From positions 1,757,939 to 1,821,938 of the forward strand of contig NW_022985553.1 in the NCBI RefSeq assembly GCF_010093815.1: a DNA stretch of 64,000 nt, in the 5' to 3' direction. The DNA comes from Pseudovirgaria hyperparasitica. Taxonomy: Eukaryota; Ascomycota; Dothideomycetes; Acrospermales; Acrospermaceae. The notes under the pieces are model-generated. The model saw only the letters and a list, made by a program, of their open reading frames with translations, did not search any database and had not been told where the DNA came from. A program made the translations under genes and the position numbers. Below, in pieces: positions 22,557 to 33,665 of the stretch; position 1 is the first letter of the stretch; the number at the start of each line of letters is the position of its first letter.

Positions 22557-23890
22557 ATATCTAATACTAGTCCTATTTCTAAGCCTACCTCCTCCTCTCG
22601 TAAGACTTACTCTAAAGAGATTATCTCTACCCCGGCTATACCGACTAAAAAATCTACTTATTATAGTAGTATAAAGGCGCGCTCTAAGTTAGAGAAGAAG
22701 GTAGCTAAGGCTACTACTACTATTACTACTAATATAGCCACTAGTTGCTCTAATCTAGGTAATTCTAGTACTAGTATTACGGAAGAGGTAGCTATAAAGC
22801 CTATCTATACCTACTTGCGCCGCCTATCTACTCTATTTTCTTTAGAGGATAAAGAAGATCTTATTATAGATAATAATTAAGAGTTTACGTCTTCGCCGCC
22901 TCGCTCTAAACACCGTTCCTCTTTTTAGTCTAATATAGACCGACTTAGTTACTCTAGGTCCTTTTAGGACCTTAATATTTACTCTAAACCTAGCCCTAGT
23001 AATAATAAGGTCTAGGTCGCCGAAGATACTAAACGTAGTTATAGTTTACGCTATAGGAAAACGGCGAACTACGGTTTAATATACTTTAAGTATATTAAGG
23101 CTCACGCTACCGGCTCTAAATATCTCTTCCACTCTAACTCTAGTATTAGCTACTACTCTACTAACTACGACGGGCCTATATACCTAATCTTTAAGCTCCC
23201 TATCTACTACCGCCGCTATACTATCCTTAGTAAAGTTTATCTTTAGGTAAGTCTATTAGGCTATTTTAGTCTAGGGTAATCTAAAGTCGTCCATGCTAAT
23301 ACGTTTTTAGATTTCTATTTATATATAAGATATATATAACGATCTTCGCGTCCGCGAGACTCTTAGTAGTTCTAGCAGTTACCTAGCTTCTATACGTAGG
23401 GAGTTTAGAGAGTACTATAAGCTCTTCCTAGAGGTTATTAAAGTATAAGTTTAGAAACCGTTAATTATTATTAACCTTAGCTTATAATTTTTAGTCGCCG
23501 CGAGATTCCTAGCGCTTAGACTACCTATTCTAGGGAGTTGGTTTTAGCTACTAAGGCCGTAGAAGAGATTTATACTATTTCTTTCCGCCCGCCTTATACT
23601 ACTAACGGGTCTTATAAGAGATCTACTAGTTCTCCTTCTAAGTTACCTTATAAGAGGGTATATATTCTATTCTAGATTATTCTAGACCGTGTTAGCTAAC
23701 TTTAGGTCTAATCGCTCCGCTCTAGCGCTTAGTTATTATCTTACTAGGCTCTAACTAAGCGCGTGGTTACTCTAGAGGATAAGGTCTCTAACCTCCGTTA
23801 CTCTATTACTTAGTTAGTTCGTTCGCTATACTCTAAGAGTAATAATAAGATAGAGGAGTAGCTCTATAGCTCTATTTACTAGGGTTTCTA
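22557..23890 (+). pseudogene. Gyp-2 antisense gene, spliced
   Basis: Start codon now ATA at 22557. Exon 1 22557-23246 (690 bp), intron 23247-23310 (64 bp; GTAAGT donor intact, GCTAAT branch, TTTTTAG acceptor), exon 2 23311-23444 (134 bp), intron 23445-23494 (50 bp; donor mutated to ATAAGT, acceptor TTTTTAG), exon 3 from 23495. Exon and intron lengths equal those of Gyp-3. Breaks are TAA/TAG codons. Confidence 0.72.
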
Positions 23891-24114
23891 TATAGTATGT
23901 ATTAGCTCTATCTACCTGGTTTCTATCCGTTTTAGTCCTTTTTAGACCGTTTAGATACCTATCTACTAGTTTTCTAGTAATTTAATTCTTAACTTAATAA
24001 TATTATGTACGTTCTTATTTATTCTATAACTATTAAATTTTAGGTTCTAATTTCCTTTAAGTTACTTAAGTATAGGTATCGTATATAAATTAGTTTATCT
24101 CTCTAAATTATATT

Positions 24115-24160
24115 AGAGTACCCGAACTAGTAGCCTAGTGGTTATTAGTTCGGGTACTCT
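24115..24160. repeat. Gyp-2 hairpin between antisense gene and pol
   Basis: Same 15-base arms as in Gyp-1 (AGAGTACCCGAACTA / TAGTTCGGGTACTCT), both perfect, with a 16-base loop. Confidence 0.75.
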
Positions 24161-27100
24161 AACCTTTTATATTATATATTACGAGTTTAATTCCGTAGTA
24201 GGGTACCTTTTTAGTTTCTTAGTCCTATATTCTTCTCGTATATAATAGTCTATATTAGTCCATTCTAGACTTCTCTATATTATTCTATTATAATATATCG
24301 CGTCGTGTACCTATAACGGTTATTTACGTTTTCTTCGCGTTTAGTAACCATGCATCGCTTAAATTATGGGGCTGCCTTATAGAGTTTTTCTAGTGTACGT
24401 TTAGAATTCGTAATTCGATACTTTATTCTCTATAGTATTCTTCTTCTTTTTATAACGGCCCCGACGGCGCTAGGTTTACGGTAGTAACGTGTTATCCTAT
24501 AACCTCTATTTATATATAGCTATCGCGGTACTTAAGATATATACTATAGGTTTCTAGGTGTCCTTATCCTCGGTGTAGTTCTTCCAACGAATTTAATACT
24601 TTTAGATACCGTTCTCGTCGAGCCCATGTTCGATAATATAGTCTACTTTATATACGTCTAGTCTATCTTAGGGTATAATAGAGTATAATTATACGTTCGT
24701 GCGTTTATACACGTTAGGTTAAAACCTTTTAAGTAATAAGACGTGGAATATATTATAGACTTTTATATTATTTCCTAGGTCGAGCTCGTAGGCTCTTATA
24801 CTAATATAACGTTTAATTCGGAAGGGACTAGCCATTTTATAATCGAGCTTTTTATTTACTCGCGATATTTATATATTATAGACGTTAAGAAGGACTTTGT
24901 CTCCCTCCTTATACGCTTAATCTTTAACTAACCTATTATAGTACTTTATATATGACTTATTCGCTTACTAGATTATTACGTAATAGTTACGTGCGGTTTT
25001 AAAGATTTTAATTGCTAGTTCCTACGTATAGACGTTAACATCTATCGTTCGGTTAAACTAGACTATATAAGGTTCGAAATCTATCCTTAGACTATATTCT
25101 AGGTTTGCCTAGAAGGGCGTAATACCTATTATACTATAACGACTATTATTATACGCGAATTCTACTATACTTAGTAGAGAGGCCTAGTTATCTTATTTAA
25201 AATTATAGAATGCACGAAGGTAGGCCTCGAGCGTTTGGTTCTATCGCTCTATCTAACTATCTATTTATAGATGGAATACTATTAATATGTTTCTATTTAT
25301 ACTAGCTATTTCGTAGAATAACGTCTAGAATTTAGACGTGAATATACTCCCTCGGTCCGTAACGATCCTTTTTAGTATACCATAGACCTTAATAATCTTA
25401 TTCTAGAATACTTATACTAGTTCTTTTAATATAATTATCTTCTATATAGGGATATACCTAGACATCTTTATAAGTCTATCTATGATAATAAGAATTAAAT
25501 TATAACTTATTCTAAGCATCTTGCTTAGAGGTAAGTTAACTATAAAATCTATAGTAATATCTTCCTATATAAAGAGGGGGACTAGTAGAGGCTATAAGTT
25601 CCTATATGGCTTATGCCTAGGTACCTTTATTCTTTAATAAATTAGATAAGTAGCTATCTATTCTTCGACGTACTTAGGTATATCTTTCTAAAAATAGTAC
25701 TAATAAATCGAGCTTAGGGTGCGTATATACCCAAAATATCCTATTAGGTTAGTGTTATAGTATCGGCTAACTATAGTAAATCGTGCGTTACCCGTCGGTA
25801 TATAGTACTTTCTATTATAGTAGAGTAAGCTATCTATAAAGGTCTACTTATAGTCTACTTCGGTCTATAATAACCTATCTTACTATATTTTACGTAACTT
25901 TAAAACTATCGGGTCTATCTTTTATAGATCCACGATTAACTAGGCGAGGTCTACTTAATATACACGCTAGGTACTATCGCCCTCCCTAATAGCGCCGATA
26001 AATGGCTCGCTAGGGACTTTGGTACTACGTCTTTAGTTACCGGCTTCGGTCTTATAAATTCGATTACCGGTATTAGCGTTAGTATCTTACTAATTATTAG
26101 ATAACTTATTATCTAATCTCGTCCTTAAGAGTTAGGCCTATAGCTACTCTAGGACCCTATAGCTACTATAATTCTAGGCGTCTTCTTTATAGTTAGGTCT
26201 TCTTAATATTCTATTAGCTAGGTTTATACTTCTAGGTTAATAGTAGATTATAAAGTAGAAATTTATAAGCTACTTAGCCTATTAAATCTATTAACGATTT
26301 AAAACTATCGTGCTTATAAACCCCTTTAAGTTATAGTAATTAGTTAGTAACTTAACGTTATATATAGTACCTTTAAGATAATATCGCCACTACTTAAACA
26401 ACTCTACTATTACTAGTAGCTCTTAGTTATAAATAGTATATCTAGTCTTAACATCAGCTATCTTACACAAGAAGAACGTAACTAGATACTATTAGACCTT
26501 TTTAGACTCTATTAGTCTAGGCTAGAAGAGTATACCCGAGATTATAAATCCTAATATATTAGTTTCGACGCGAATAGGTTTAGTTAGATTAAAGTATACT
26601 AGTAATAGGGCGGTTATAAATACTTCTTTAATCTTCTTGAAGAATATTCTTTCGACCTTAGTTAATTTAATAGATTATGATTTAATATTACGCTATTTCT
26701 ATCTACTACGGACCGTAATAGACGAGTTAGTAGTAGTAGTATACGTATTAAGTAGTGCGGCTAAACGGGAGAAGTATTTAATAAATTTTTAGTAGTAGTT
26801 AGCGAAGCTAATAAAGACACGTATATCTTAAACGGATTTTAGTTGAGGCTAGTCTATAATAGTAGTAACTCTATCTTTCTCTATGGTTATATCTTAATTA
26901 GTAATAACGAAGCTAAGAAAGTTAATATAGTCCTAATAGAACTCGCATTTGGATAGCTTAATATATAGCTTATACTTTTCTAGTCTATCTAGAACTATAT
27001 ATATATGCTAGATATACTCCTCCTTATTATCTAAGAAGATAAGGATATTATCTAGGTACATGATATATATCGTATCGAGTAGGCCTACTAGCATGTTATT

Positions 27101-27249
27101 AATATACGCTTAGAAGGTGCCTAGCGCGTTAGTTAGTCTAAAAGGGACCATAGTATACTTAAAGTATCTATAACGGGTCCTAAAAGCCGTTTTTTATTCG
27201 TCGCCTTCCTTAATACGAAGGCGATAGTAGATATTATATAGATTAAGCT

Positions 27250-28700
27250 CCCGAACGACAAAGCGCCCGGGCTAGACGGAATTCCGAATCGATGCCTTAA
27301 GAGGACCATATAGGCGACCTTACCGATTATAGGCCATATATTCCGAGCGTGCGCCCGTATAGGATACTACCTATAGAGCTTCTAAACCGTATATATAGTT
27401 ATACTCCTAAAACTAGGGAAGAGCCTAAACACGCCGAAGGGATGGAGGCCGATCGCCCTCCTCTCCTACCTTAGTAAGGTACTAGAAGCTACGATTACTA
27501 AGAAGATAAGTATAGTAGTATAGGTACACGGCCTTCTCCTAGTAAACCAGAAGGCGAAGGTAGGAAGCTCCCTAATCATAGCCATTTAATATATCCTTAA
27601 GGTCATCTAGACTATATAGAAATAAGAACGAGTCGTTACGCTACTCTCCCTAGACATAGTAGAGGCGTTTAATAAGGTAAACCATATAAGACTTATCTAT
27701 AACCTCCGGATAAGGCGAATACCTAAGTGGATTATACGATTTATATAGTCCTTCCTCGCGTAAAGGACTACTTAAATATATATCCCCGGATACCGAAGCG
27801 AATATAAGAAGACGGTATACGGTATCCCGTAAGGGAGTACTATCTCCCCGATTCTCTTCCTCTTCTTTATAGTAGACCTCCTTTAGAGAATAGAATATAT
27901 AGAGGTAGTTAGATACGCGGACGATATATACCTCCTCGCGGTCGATAGTAGTACTAGTAGAATATATACACGACTCGAACAAGACCACGAGAAATGCGTC
28001 TAGTAGATAAAGCGCTATGGAGTAAAATTCGCACCTGAAAAATACTAGCTTATATACTTTATTAACTACTATAGAGGATAGACTACTAGGGAGAGGGCAC
28101 GTCGCCCCTAAATCGACGCCTTTATAGAACTACTAGTATAGAGTATATAAGCACTCGGCGTTATAATCGATAATAAGCTAAAATAGGGACCATAGGTGGT
28201 ATACGCCGTCTCTAGAGCCCTCTAGATAGAAACCGCTATATACCGGATTACGGTATCCACGTGGGGAATAGCCCGGGATAAGGCGAGATAGCTATACGTC
28301 TCCCTAGCACGCCTAGCCTTTATATACGGACACGAGTACTAGTATACGGCCCTTACATAAGCTCGGCGGGTAAAGCTTAAGTCCATATAAAACCGTATAC
28401 TCCGCCTTATCTCCGGCGTATATAAAGCTACTAACACGACGCTCCTCTAACGCGAGATAAACGTAACGAGTATATAGAACTTCTACTAGATATAGAGACT
28501 TATATACTTTACTAAATAATAAGTATAAGAACGTGGAGAAGATAGGGTATATACCTTCGCCGTACTACGTACACGTATCCGCGCGTATTACTAGGCCCTC
28601 CCTACTATAGAATAAACTCGAGTATAATATAAATACTATATAGAGGCGGACTCGAGCTAGACCGTATAGGAGGTTCGAAATAACCCAGATACCGTCCCGA
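27250..28700 (+). pseudogene. LINE reverse transcriptase relic
   Basis: The frame begins P-N-D-K-A-P-G-L-D-G-I-P-N, the non-LTR RT fingers motif, continues with G-W-R-P-I-A-L-L-S-Y-L-S-K-V, A-F-N-K-V-N-H and G-I-P-*-G-S, and has the active-site box R-Y-A-D-D near 27914-27928. TAA/TAG codons break it. After the RT a Cys/His-poor C-terminal region follows. An open minus frame over 27650-27988 is its antisense shadow. Confidence 0.85.
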
Positions 28701-29227
28701 GCTAATAGAGCCCTAAGGAGCTTAGCCGCGTTATATAGTTATAGATGTAGGATAAATAGAGGGAGGTACTTAAAGCCTAGTGGGCCTCCTAATAGGATAG
28801 GTATCTAGAATAGATCTGAGGGCCTTAGAAGGAACTAAGTAAATAGATGTATAAAGGGCTAACGAAGGCCTAAGCATCTATACTCCTCTAAGCCTAAATA
28901 GGTACTATAGGTCTCCTATATTACCTCTACTAGAGAGGCGTCCTAGATATATCTTCCTAGTATAAGGACTACGGCCGGAGAGGTATAATACGCCACTACC
29001 TCGCGACGTACTCTAGCCTCTATACTCTAAGATAAGCCCTTATCCGTATAATAAGGACCTCTAATATTACGCGATAGCTTAATAAGTACTCTAAGGATAT
29101 CGCCCGATAGATGCTCGTATACCTTCCTCTCCCCTAGTTCTAGTAGACCCGCGTATATATACTAGAAGAAGCCTAATATATGCCGGAAGAACCCCGGTAT
29201 ACGTCGGAAGAACCCCGGGAGAACCGC

Positions 29228-29262
29228 GATTATTAGTTAAGGGCAGCCCTTAACTAATAATC
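29228..29262. repeat. LINE 3' UTR palindrome
   Basis: Arms GATTATTAGTTAAGGGC and its exact complement (17 bp each) around a single A. A slightly decayed form occurs in the second LINE copy at 61647-61677. Confidence 0.75.
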
Positions 29263-30166
29263 TCCGTACCTACACGTGCTACCTAAGGGTAAACCATTAT
29301 AATATAGGCTATAGGCCTATAGGTAGCCCCTAGGGCTATATATATATAAAGAACGAGAGGATAGATAGAGCGTAGTTATGGATATAAGGGAGTTTTTCCT
29401 ATTCGTAGGTTTCTTCTTATATAGTAGCTTAGACTAGAGGAGGCATGCGCCTATAGAGTGGTACTCTACCTAGTTTACTAATATTATTATTATTATTATA
29501 GATTAAGCTTAGTAAAGATCTTTACGCGTTCTAGTCTATCGATAGACTTAGAGATAAGAGGTAGTAGATAATAATTCTTTCGTGTAATATTATTTAGGCT
29601 ATAGTAGTTAATATATAGACGGAGACTCCTATCCTTCTTCTTTATAAAGAGGATTAGAGCTCCGGCTAGAGATATACTAGACCTAATCTATCCTCGCGTA
29701 AGGTTCTTTTTAATATATTCTCGAAGGGCTTATAACTCAGGTTCTAAAAGAGGGTAGATGGGTCTATATAGAGGTTACTAGCTATCTTTAAGATTAATAG
29801 TAAGGTCGGTAGGTTAGTATTAAGGTAGTTTAGAGGAATTAATTACTAACGTGATATATTAGTATATTTTATACTAATGTAGTAGGTTTTCGTCTACTTT
29901 AATACTAAGCTTACTATTTTACGTAAGTAAGAGTACGTAGATAGTAGAGATCGCCTTCTTATAATCTTTCTAGAATTATTCGTTGTCGATAAGCTATACT
30001 AGTTCCTATTAAGATAGATTTATACGCTAGCTAGCTATCTTCTTAAGGAAGTCTAGTTTTAGGTTATATTTCTTAAGCTACGGTATACCTAGAATTATAT
30101 TAAAGGGACTATCTACCACGATAAAGGTTAAGTAGTAGAGTTTCTATTTCCCTCCGCTATCCTACA

Positions 30167-30263
30167 TTAGGAAAGATACAGCGCTCCCAAGTACTCCTAA
30201 GTACTCCCTAAGTATTCTTTCATCCTATTATATCCATCGGGCGGACCTACTTACTATCTATCC
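30167..30263. other. short segment of non-RIP sequence next to the gap
   Basis: 97 bp with normal CpA frequency, unlike everything around it. It holds three copies of an AAGTACTCC-like unit. It is not homologous to the gypsy sequence it joins, so it may be a misassembled or unique fragment. Confidence 0.5.
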
Positions 30264-31023
30264 NNNNNNNNNNNNNNNNNNNNNNNNNNNNNNNNNNNNN
30301 NNNNNNNNNNNNNNNNNNNNNNNNNNNNNNNNNNNNNNNNNNNNNNNNNNNNNNNNNNNNNNNNNNNNNNNNNNNNNNNNNNNNNNNNNNNNNNNNNNNN
30401 NNNNNNNNNNNNNNNNNNNNNNNNNNNNNNNNNNNNNNNNNNNNNNNNNNNNNNNNNNNNNNNNNNNNNNNNNNNNNNNNNNNNNNNNNNNNNNNNNNNN
30501 NNNNNNNNNNNNNNNNNNNNNNNNNNNNNNNNNNNNNNNNNNNNNNNNNNNNNNNNNNNNNNNNNNNNNNNNNNNNNNNNNNNNNNNNNNNNNNNNNNNN
30601 NNNNNNNNNNNNNNNNNNNNNNNNNNNNNNNNNNNNNNNNNNNNNNNNNNNNNNNNNNNNNNNNNNNNNNNNNNNNNNNNNNNNNNNNNNNNNNNNNNNN
30701 NNNNNNNNNNNNNNNNNNNNNNNNNNNNNNNNNNNNNNNNNNNNNNNNNNNNNNNNNNNNNNNNNNNNNNNNNNNNNNNNNNNNNNNNNNNNNNNNNNNN
30801 NNNNNNNNNNNNNNNNNNNNNNNNNNNNNNNNNNNNNNNNNNNNNNNNNNNNNNNNNNNNNNNNNNNNNNNNNNNNNNNNNNNNNNNNNNNNNNNNNNNN
30901 NNNNNNNNNNNNNNNNNNNNNNNNNNNNNNNNNNNNNNNNNNNNNNNNNNNNNNNNNNNNNNNNNNNNNNNNNNNNNNNNNNNNNNNNNNNNNNNNNNNN
31001 NNNNNNNNNNNNNNNNNNNNNNN
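30264..31023. other. assembly gap (760 N)
   Basis: Run of undetermined bases. The missing 5' part of Gyp-2 would be expected here or beyond. Confidence 1.
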
Positions 31024-31849
31024 ACCATCTAACTTTATTTTAATTTAAGTATCGGTCGGGGTAGATAGACTACTAGTTAAGGTAGCTATAACTAGGGATA
31101 ATAAGTTAGTAATAGACTTATTCATACTACACGTATATATACTATCATTTACCGTTCCCGTAGTTACTTAGAGCGGGTCTATACTTAATACCCGAGATAG
31201 TATAATCTTATCTGTAGCTACTACTAGTGGTATAGAACTCTTACCTATATCTAATAGCGCATAAGATGATTCGAGGTACTTATCTAACTAGTTTAGAGTA
31301 TCCGACTTATCCTTTTCGTAGTAGTTAGTACCTATATAGTCTCTATAACTTTAGTATATACTTATATTACCCGATAGCTTAGACTCCTCGCTCTCGTCTA
31401 AGTCATCTATATCTACTTTAGAGAAGTTATCTAGGTTATCTTTATATAGGTTTATATATATAGTATCTAGGTTAATTAGTATTAGTACTATAAATACCAA
31501 TACTATTAGCGATTTTTAAATGTAGTCGATATGGTAGGGCGCCTAGTTTAACTATATTAGGCTTAGCGCTCGCTATTCCTCTATATAATTTAGCACGCGA
31601 TTAGATAAAGGTATATATATATATACCTAGTATTAGTAGAGAGCGTGCGAATCTATAGCGACCGAAGGACGAGTTCGGCGCCTACCCGCTACTATATTCG
31701 TTAAGGGCATGCCTTATTATAACATATATAATAGTAATCGTAGATGGTAGGATTAGTCGGAACATACTACTATAGTACTCCTTTAATCCAAGGAATCTTA
31801 GGGACTATAGTAGAACCAACTTTAGAGCCTTAATTACTACTAGCCCTAC
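31024..31849 (-). pseudogene. unidentified RIP-mutated coding relic
   Basis: On the minus strand, about 31030-31480, a frame broken only by TAA/TAG reads an acidic stretch (V-D-I-D-D-L-D-E-S-E-E-S-K-L-S-G) followed by L-D-K-Y-L-E-S-S. I do not recognise it with confidence; the acidic and L-D-K-Y-L pattern vaguely recalls hAT transposase C-termini. The remainder to 31849 is featureless AT-rich DNA forming the left flank of Gyp-3. Confidence 0.35.
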
Positions 31850-32089
31850 TGTCAGGGCTGACACCAGGATGGACTCAACTGGACCACTATGGTCTAGTAC
31901 GGTCCGTGACAGGTGGACCTAGGTTAAGCCAGCTAGAATAAGCGAGACCACTATATAAGTAGGCCGCACATACTTGATTCCTACTCTTTAGGAATCAACC
32001 TCGTTAGGAGAGTAGACTACCCTTTTAAATATATTCCCGAATCCTCCTATGACCTATTAGACTACTATCCTACGTCTATAATCCTTACA
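31850..32089 (+). repeat. Gyp-3 5' LTR, 240 bp
   Basis: Begins TGTCAGGGCTGACA and ends ATCCTTACA. I could not identify a tRNA-complementary primer binding site just after it. Confidence 0.9.
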
Positions 32090-32130
32090 TTTTAATTCCT
32101 CTTTATATAGCACGACGGTAGTTTATAGGA

Positions 32131-33660
32131 ATGGCTCTAACCACTCGTCATAACACTCGTGGCACCGCCTCTTATGGTAGACCTTCTCCCAACCTAAATG
32201 AGGAGAATAGTCTACCTATAACTACCCCCACCGATGACCACACCTTATAGGCCATCGCACCGATAACTCGCACGATATTCCGTGTAACTATAGAAGATAT
32301 TATAGAACACGAGGATGGAGTCCATCATACTCCATCTCGGTCTAGTTCGAACCATACTAGACCTAACCTTAACACGAGGCTAGACCTTGTTAACGTTAAT
32401 GAGTTAATCCGTTAGAATCGCCTAACGTTAACCACACCTCATAACGACATGTATACTAGACTACACGAAGAGAGGCAACGATAGGTTTAACTCGAGTAAT
32501 AACTACGCGAACTCGACGAAGCTCGAGGACATACTACGAGACTTAAAGCTGTATTACGCGCTTTAGTTCTAGTAACGACTAATCTATATTCACATGGACC
32601 CATACCAACTAAAACGATCTATCCTAGTCCACTACTATCCCAATTGCCCCGACCTAAGAAACCACCTCACTTCGATAGTAAAAGTAGAAAGAGTTTCCAC
32701 GCATAGGCTTACTAATGTAGCCGATTCTTCCATCTATTCACGAACGACAGCGATAAAATTAGATTCGCCTAGAACTACCTCGACCCGACGCCTTTAGAAC
32801 GTTAGATGGCACACCGAATTAAACATCCTAAGGATGCCCATAACTGGGACACGTTCACCGAATTTCTCCTCTAATGTTTTGGCGACAGGGCTGAACGACG
32901 CGACTAGGCCTAGGGCCATATCTTCGAGACTCGACAACGAGATAATTAGTCACCGTTATAACTCCTTAAATACCTTCGGCCCCTCTAGAGAGAAGCCGAA
33001 GAAGATTATATGATTCGATAGTGCGACGACTTTAAACGGTCCCTCGCCCTAAATGTAAAGGACCGTCTCGACCTTACAATGATAATCCCTATAGACCTCT
33101 AAGCTCTTATAAACCTCGCGGAGCGATACTAGCGCATAATGAATAATTAACGCCGCGCTGGTGTACGACTATCCCTAACGATCTAATCTAACGCAAAATC
33201 GTCTAACTAAAACCGATTTAGTAATAGATCTCGCGGGACGTCACGAGGCCACTACTACGCCTCGAATTCAAAACCACGCGGATCGTATCGTGGATCTCCC
33301 TACTAATCGACACATCGAGATGCGAGGACCGACTCGCATAAACGATCTAAAGTCACTTACTATACCTATGGTAGAATAGGCTATATAGCACCTAAGTGCC
33401 GTTCGGGGAAGCCACCGAGTGCTAATATAACTAACTAACTAGTCATATACTATAAGTGCCAGTAGCTAGGACACATCGCGCCTAACTACCTAGCATAGAA
33501 TATAAAAAACTAATAGCCTACGAGAAACCCTCGCGACTTATAGGCGCGACCATAATAGAGGGGTAATCCTCTAAATAGTACATTAAACTATAGGCTAGAC
33601 CTATCGAGGTCCCTCGTGGATAATATTAGACTATAATACTCGATAGTAGGTCGGCCACTA
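32131..33660 (+). pseudogene. Gyp-3 gag
   Basis: One frame from ATG 32131 (M-A-L-T-T-R-H-N-T) runs through the gag capsid-like domain (about 32806-33130; W-D-T-F-T-E-F-L-L-*-C-F-G-D-R-A-E-R-R) to a CCHC zinc knuckle at 33448-33489 that reads Y-Y-K-C-Q-*-L-G-H-I-A-P-N-Y, its outer Cys codons turned into Tyr. In-frame stops are TAA/TAG, fitting lost CAA/CAG/TGG codons. The pol frame differs, so expression of pol would need a frameshift or a separate start. Confidence 0.82.
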
Positions 33661-33665
33661 ACGTT

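Larger units (their letters stand above)
27250..29496 (+). mobile_element. LINE (non-LTR retrotransposon, Tad1-like), 5' truncated
   Basis: A 13-bp TSD (TATAGATTAAGCT at 27237-27249 and 29497-29509) brackets the element, and the right end has an (ATT)n tail. The left end starts abruptly inside the RT domain, the usual 5' truncation from target-primed reverse transcription. The 3' UTR holds CCGG-rich repeats (29165-29225) and a 17-bp-arm palindrome. It inserted into the RT of Gyp-2. Confidence 0.88.
21830..30166 (-). mobile_element. Gyp-2: Ty3/gypsy chromovirus, truncated, with nested LINE
   Basis: The left (3') LTR is 21830-22069 (240 bp), beginning TATAAGGATTATAG; it belongs to the same LTR type as Gyp-3. 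Homology to Gyp-1 and Gyp-3 runs through the antisense gene, chromodomain, integrase and RT, is interrupted by a LINE at 27250-29496, resumes, and stops in the protease region at about 30166. Gag and the 5' LTR are missing; the N-run begins 98 bp later. No TSD can be checked. Confidence 0.85.
24440..30166 (-). pseudogene. Gyp-2 pol relic, interrupted by LINE
   Basis: Chromodomain about 24500-24660, integrase about 25250-25650, RNase H about 26000-26500, RT about 26790-27249 and 29510-29900, protease region to 30166. The LINE lies in the RT segment equivalent to [11 protein letters not shown]. Interruptions are TAA/TAG. Confidence 0.75.

Noticed and set aside
30258-31028. 256-codon frame
   Set aside because: Made of undetermined bases (N).
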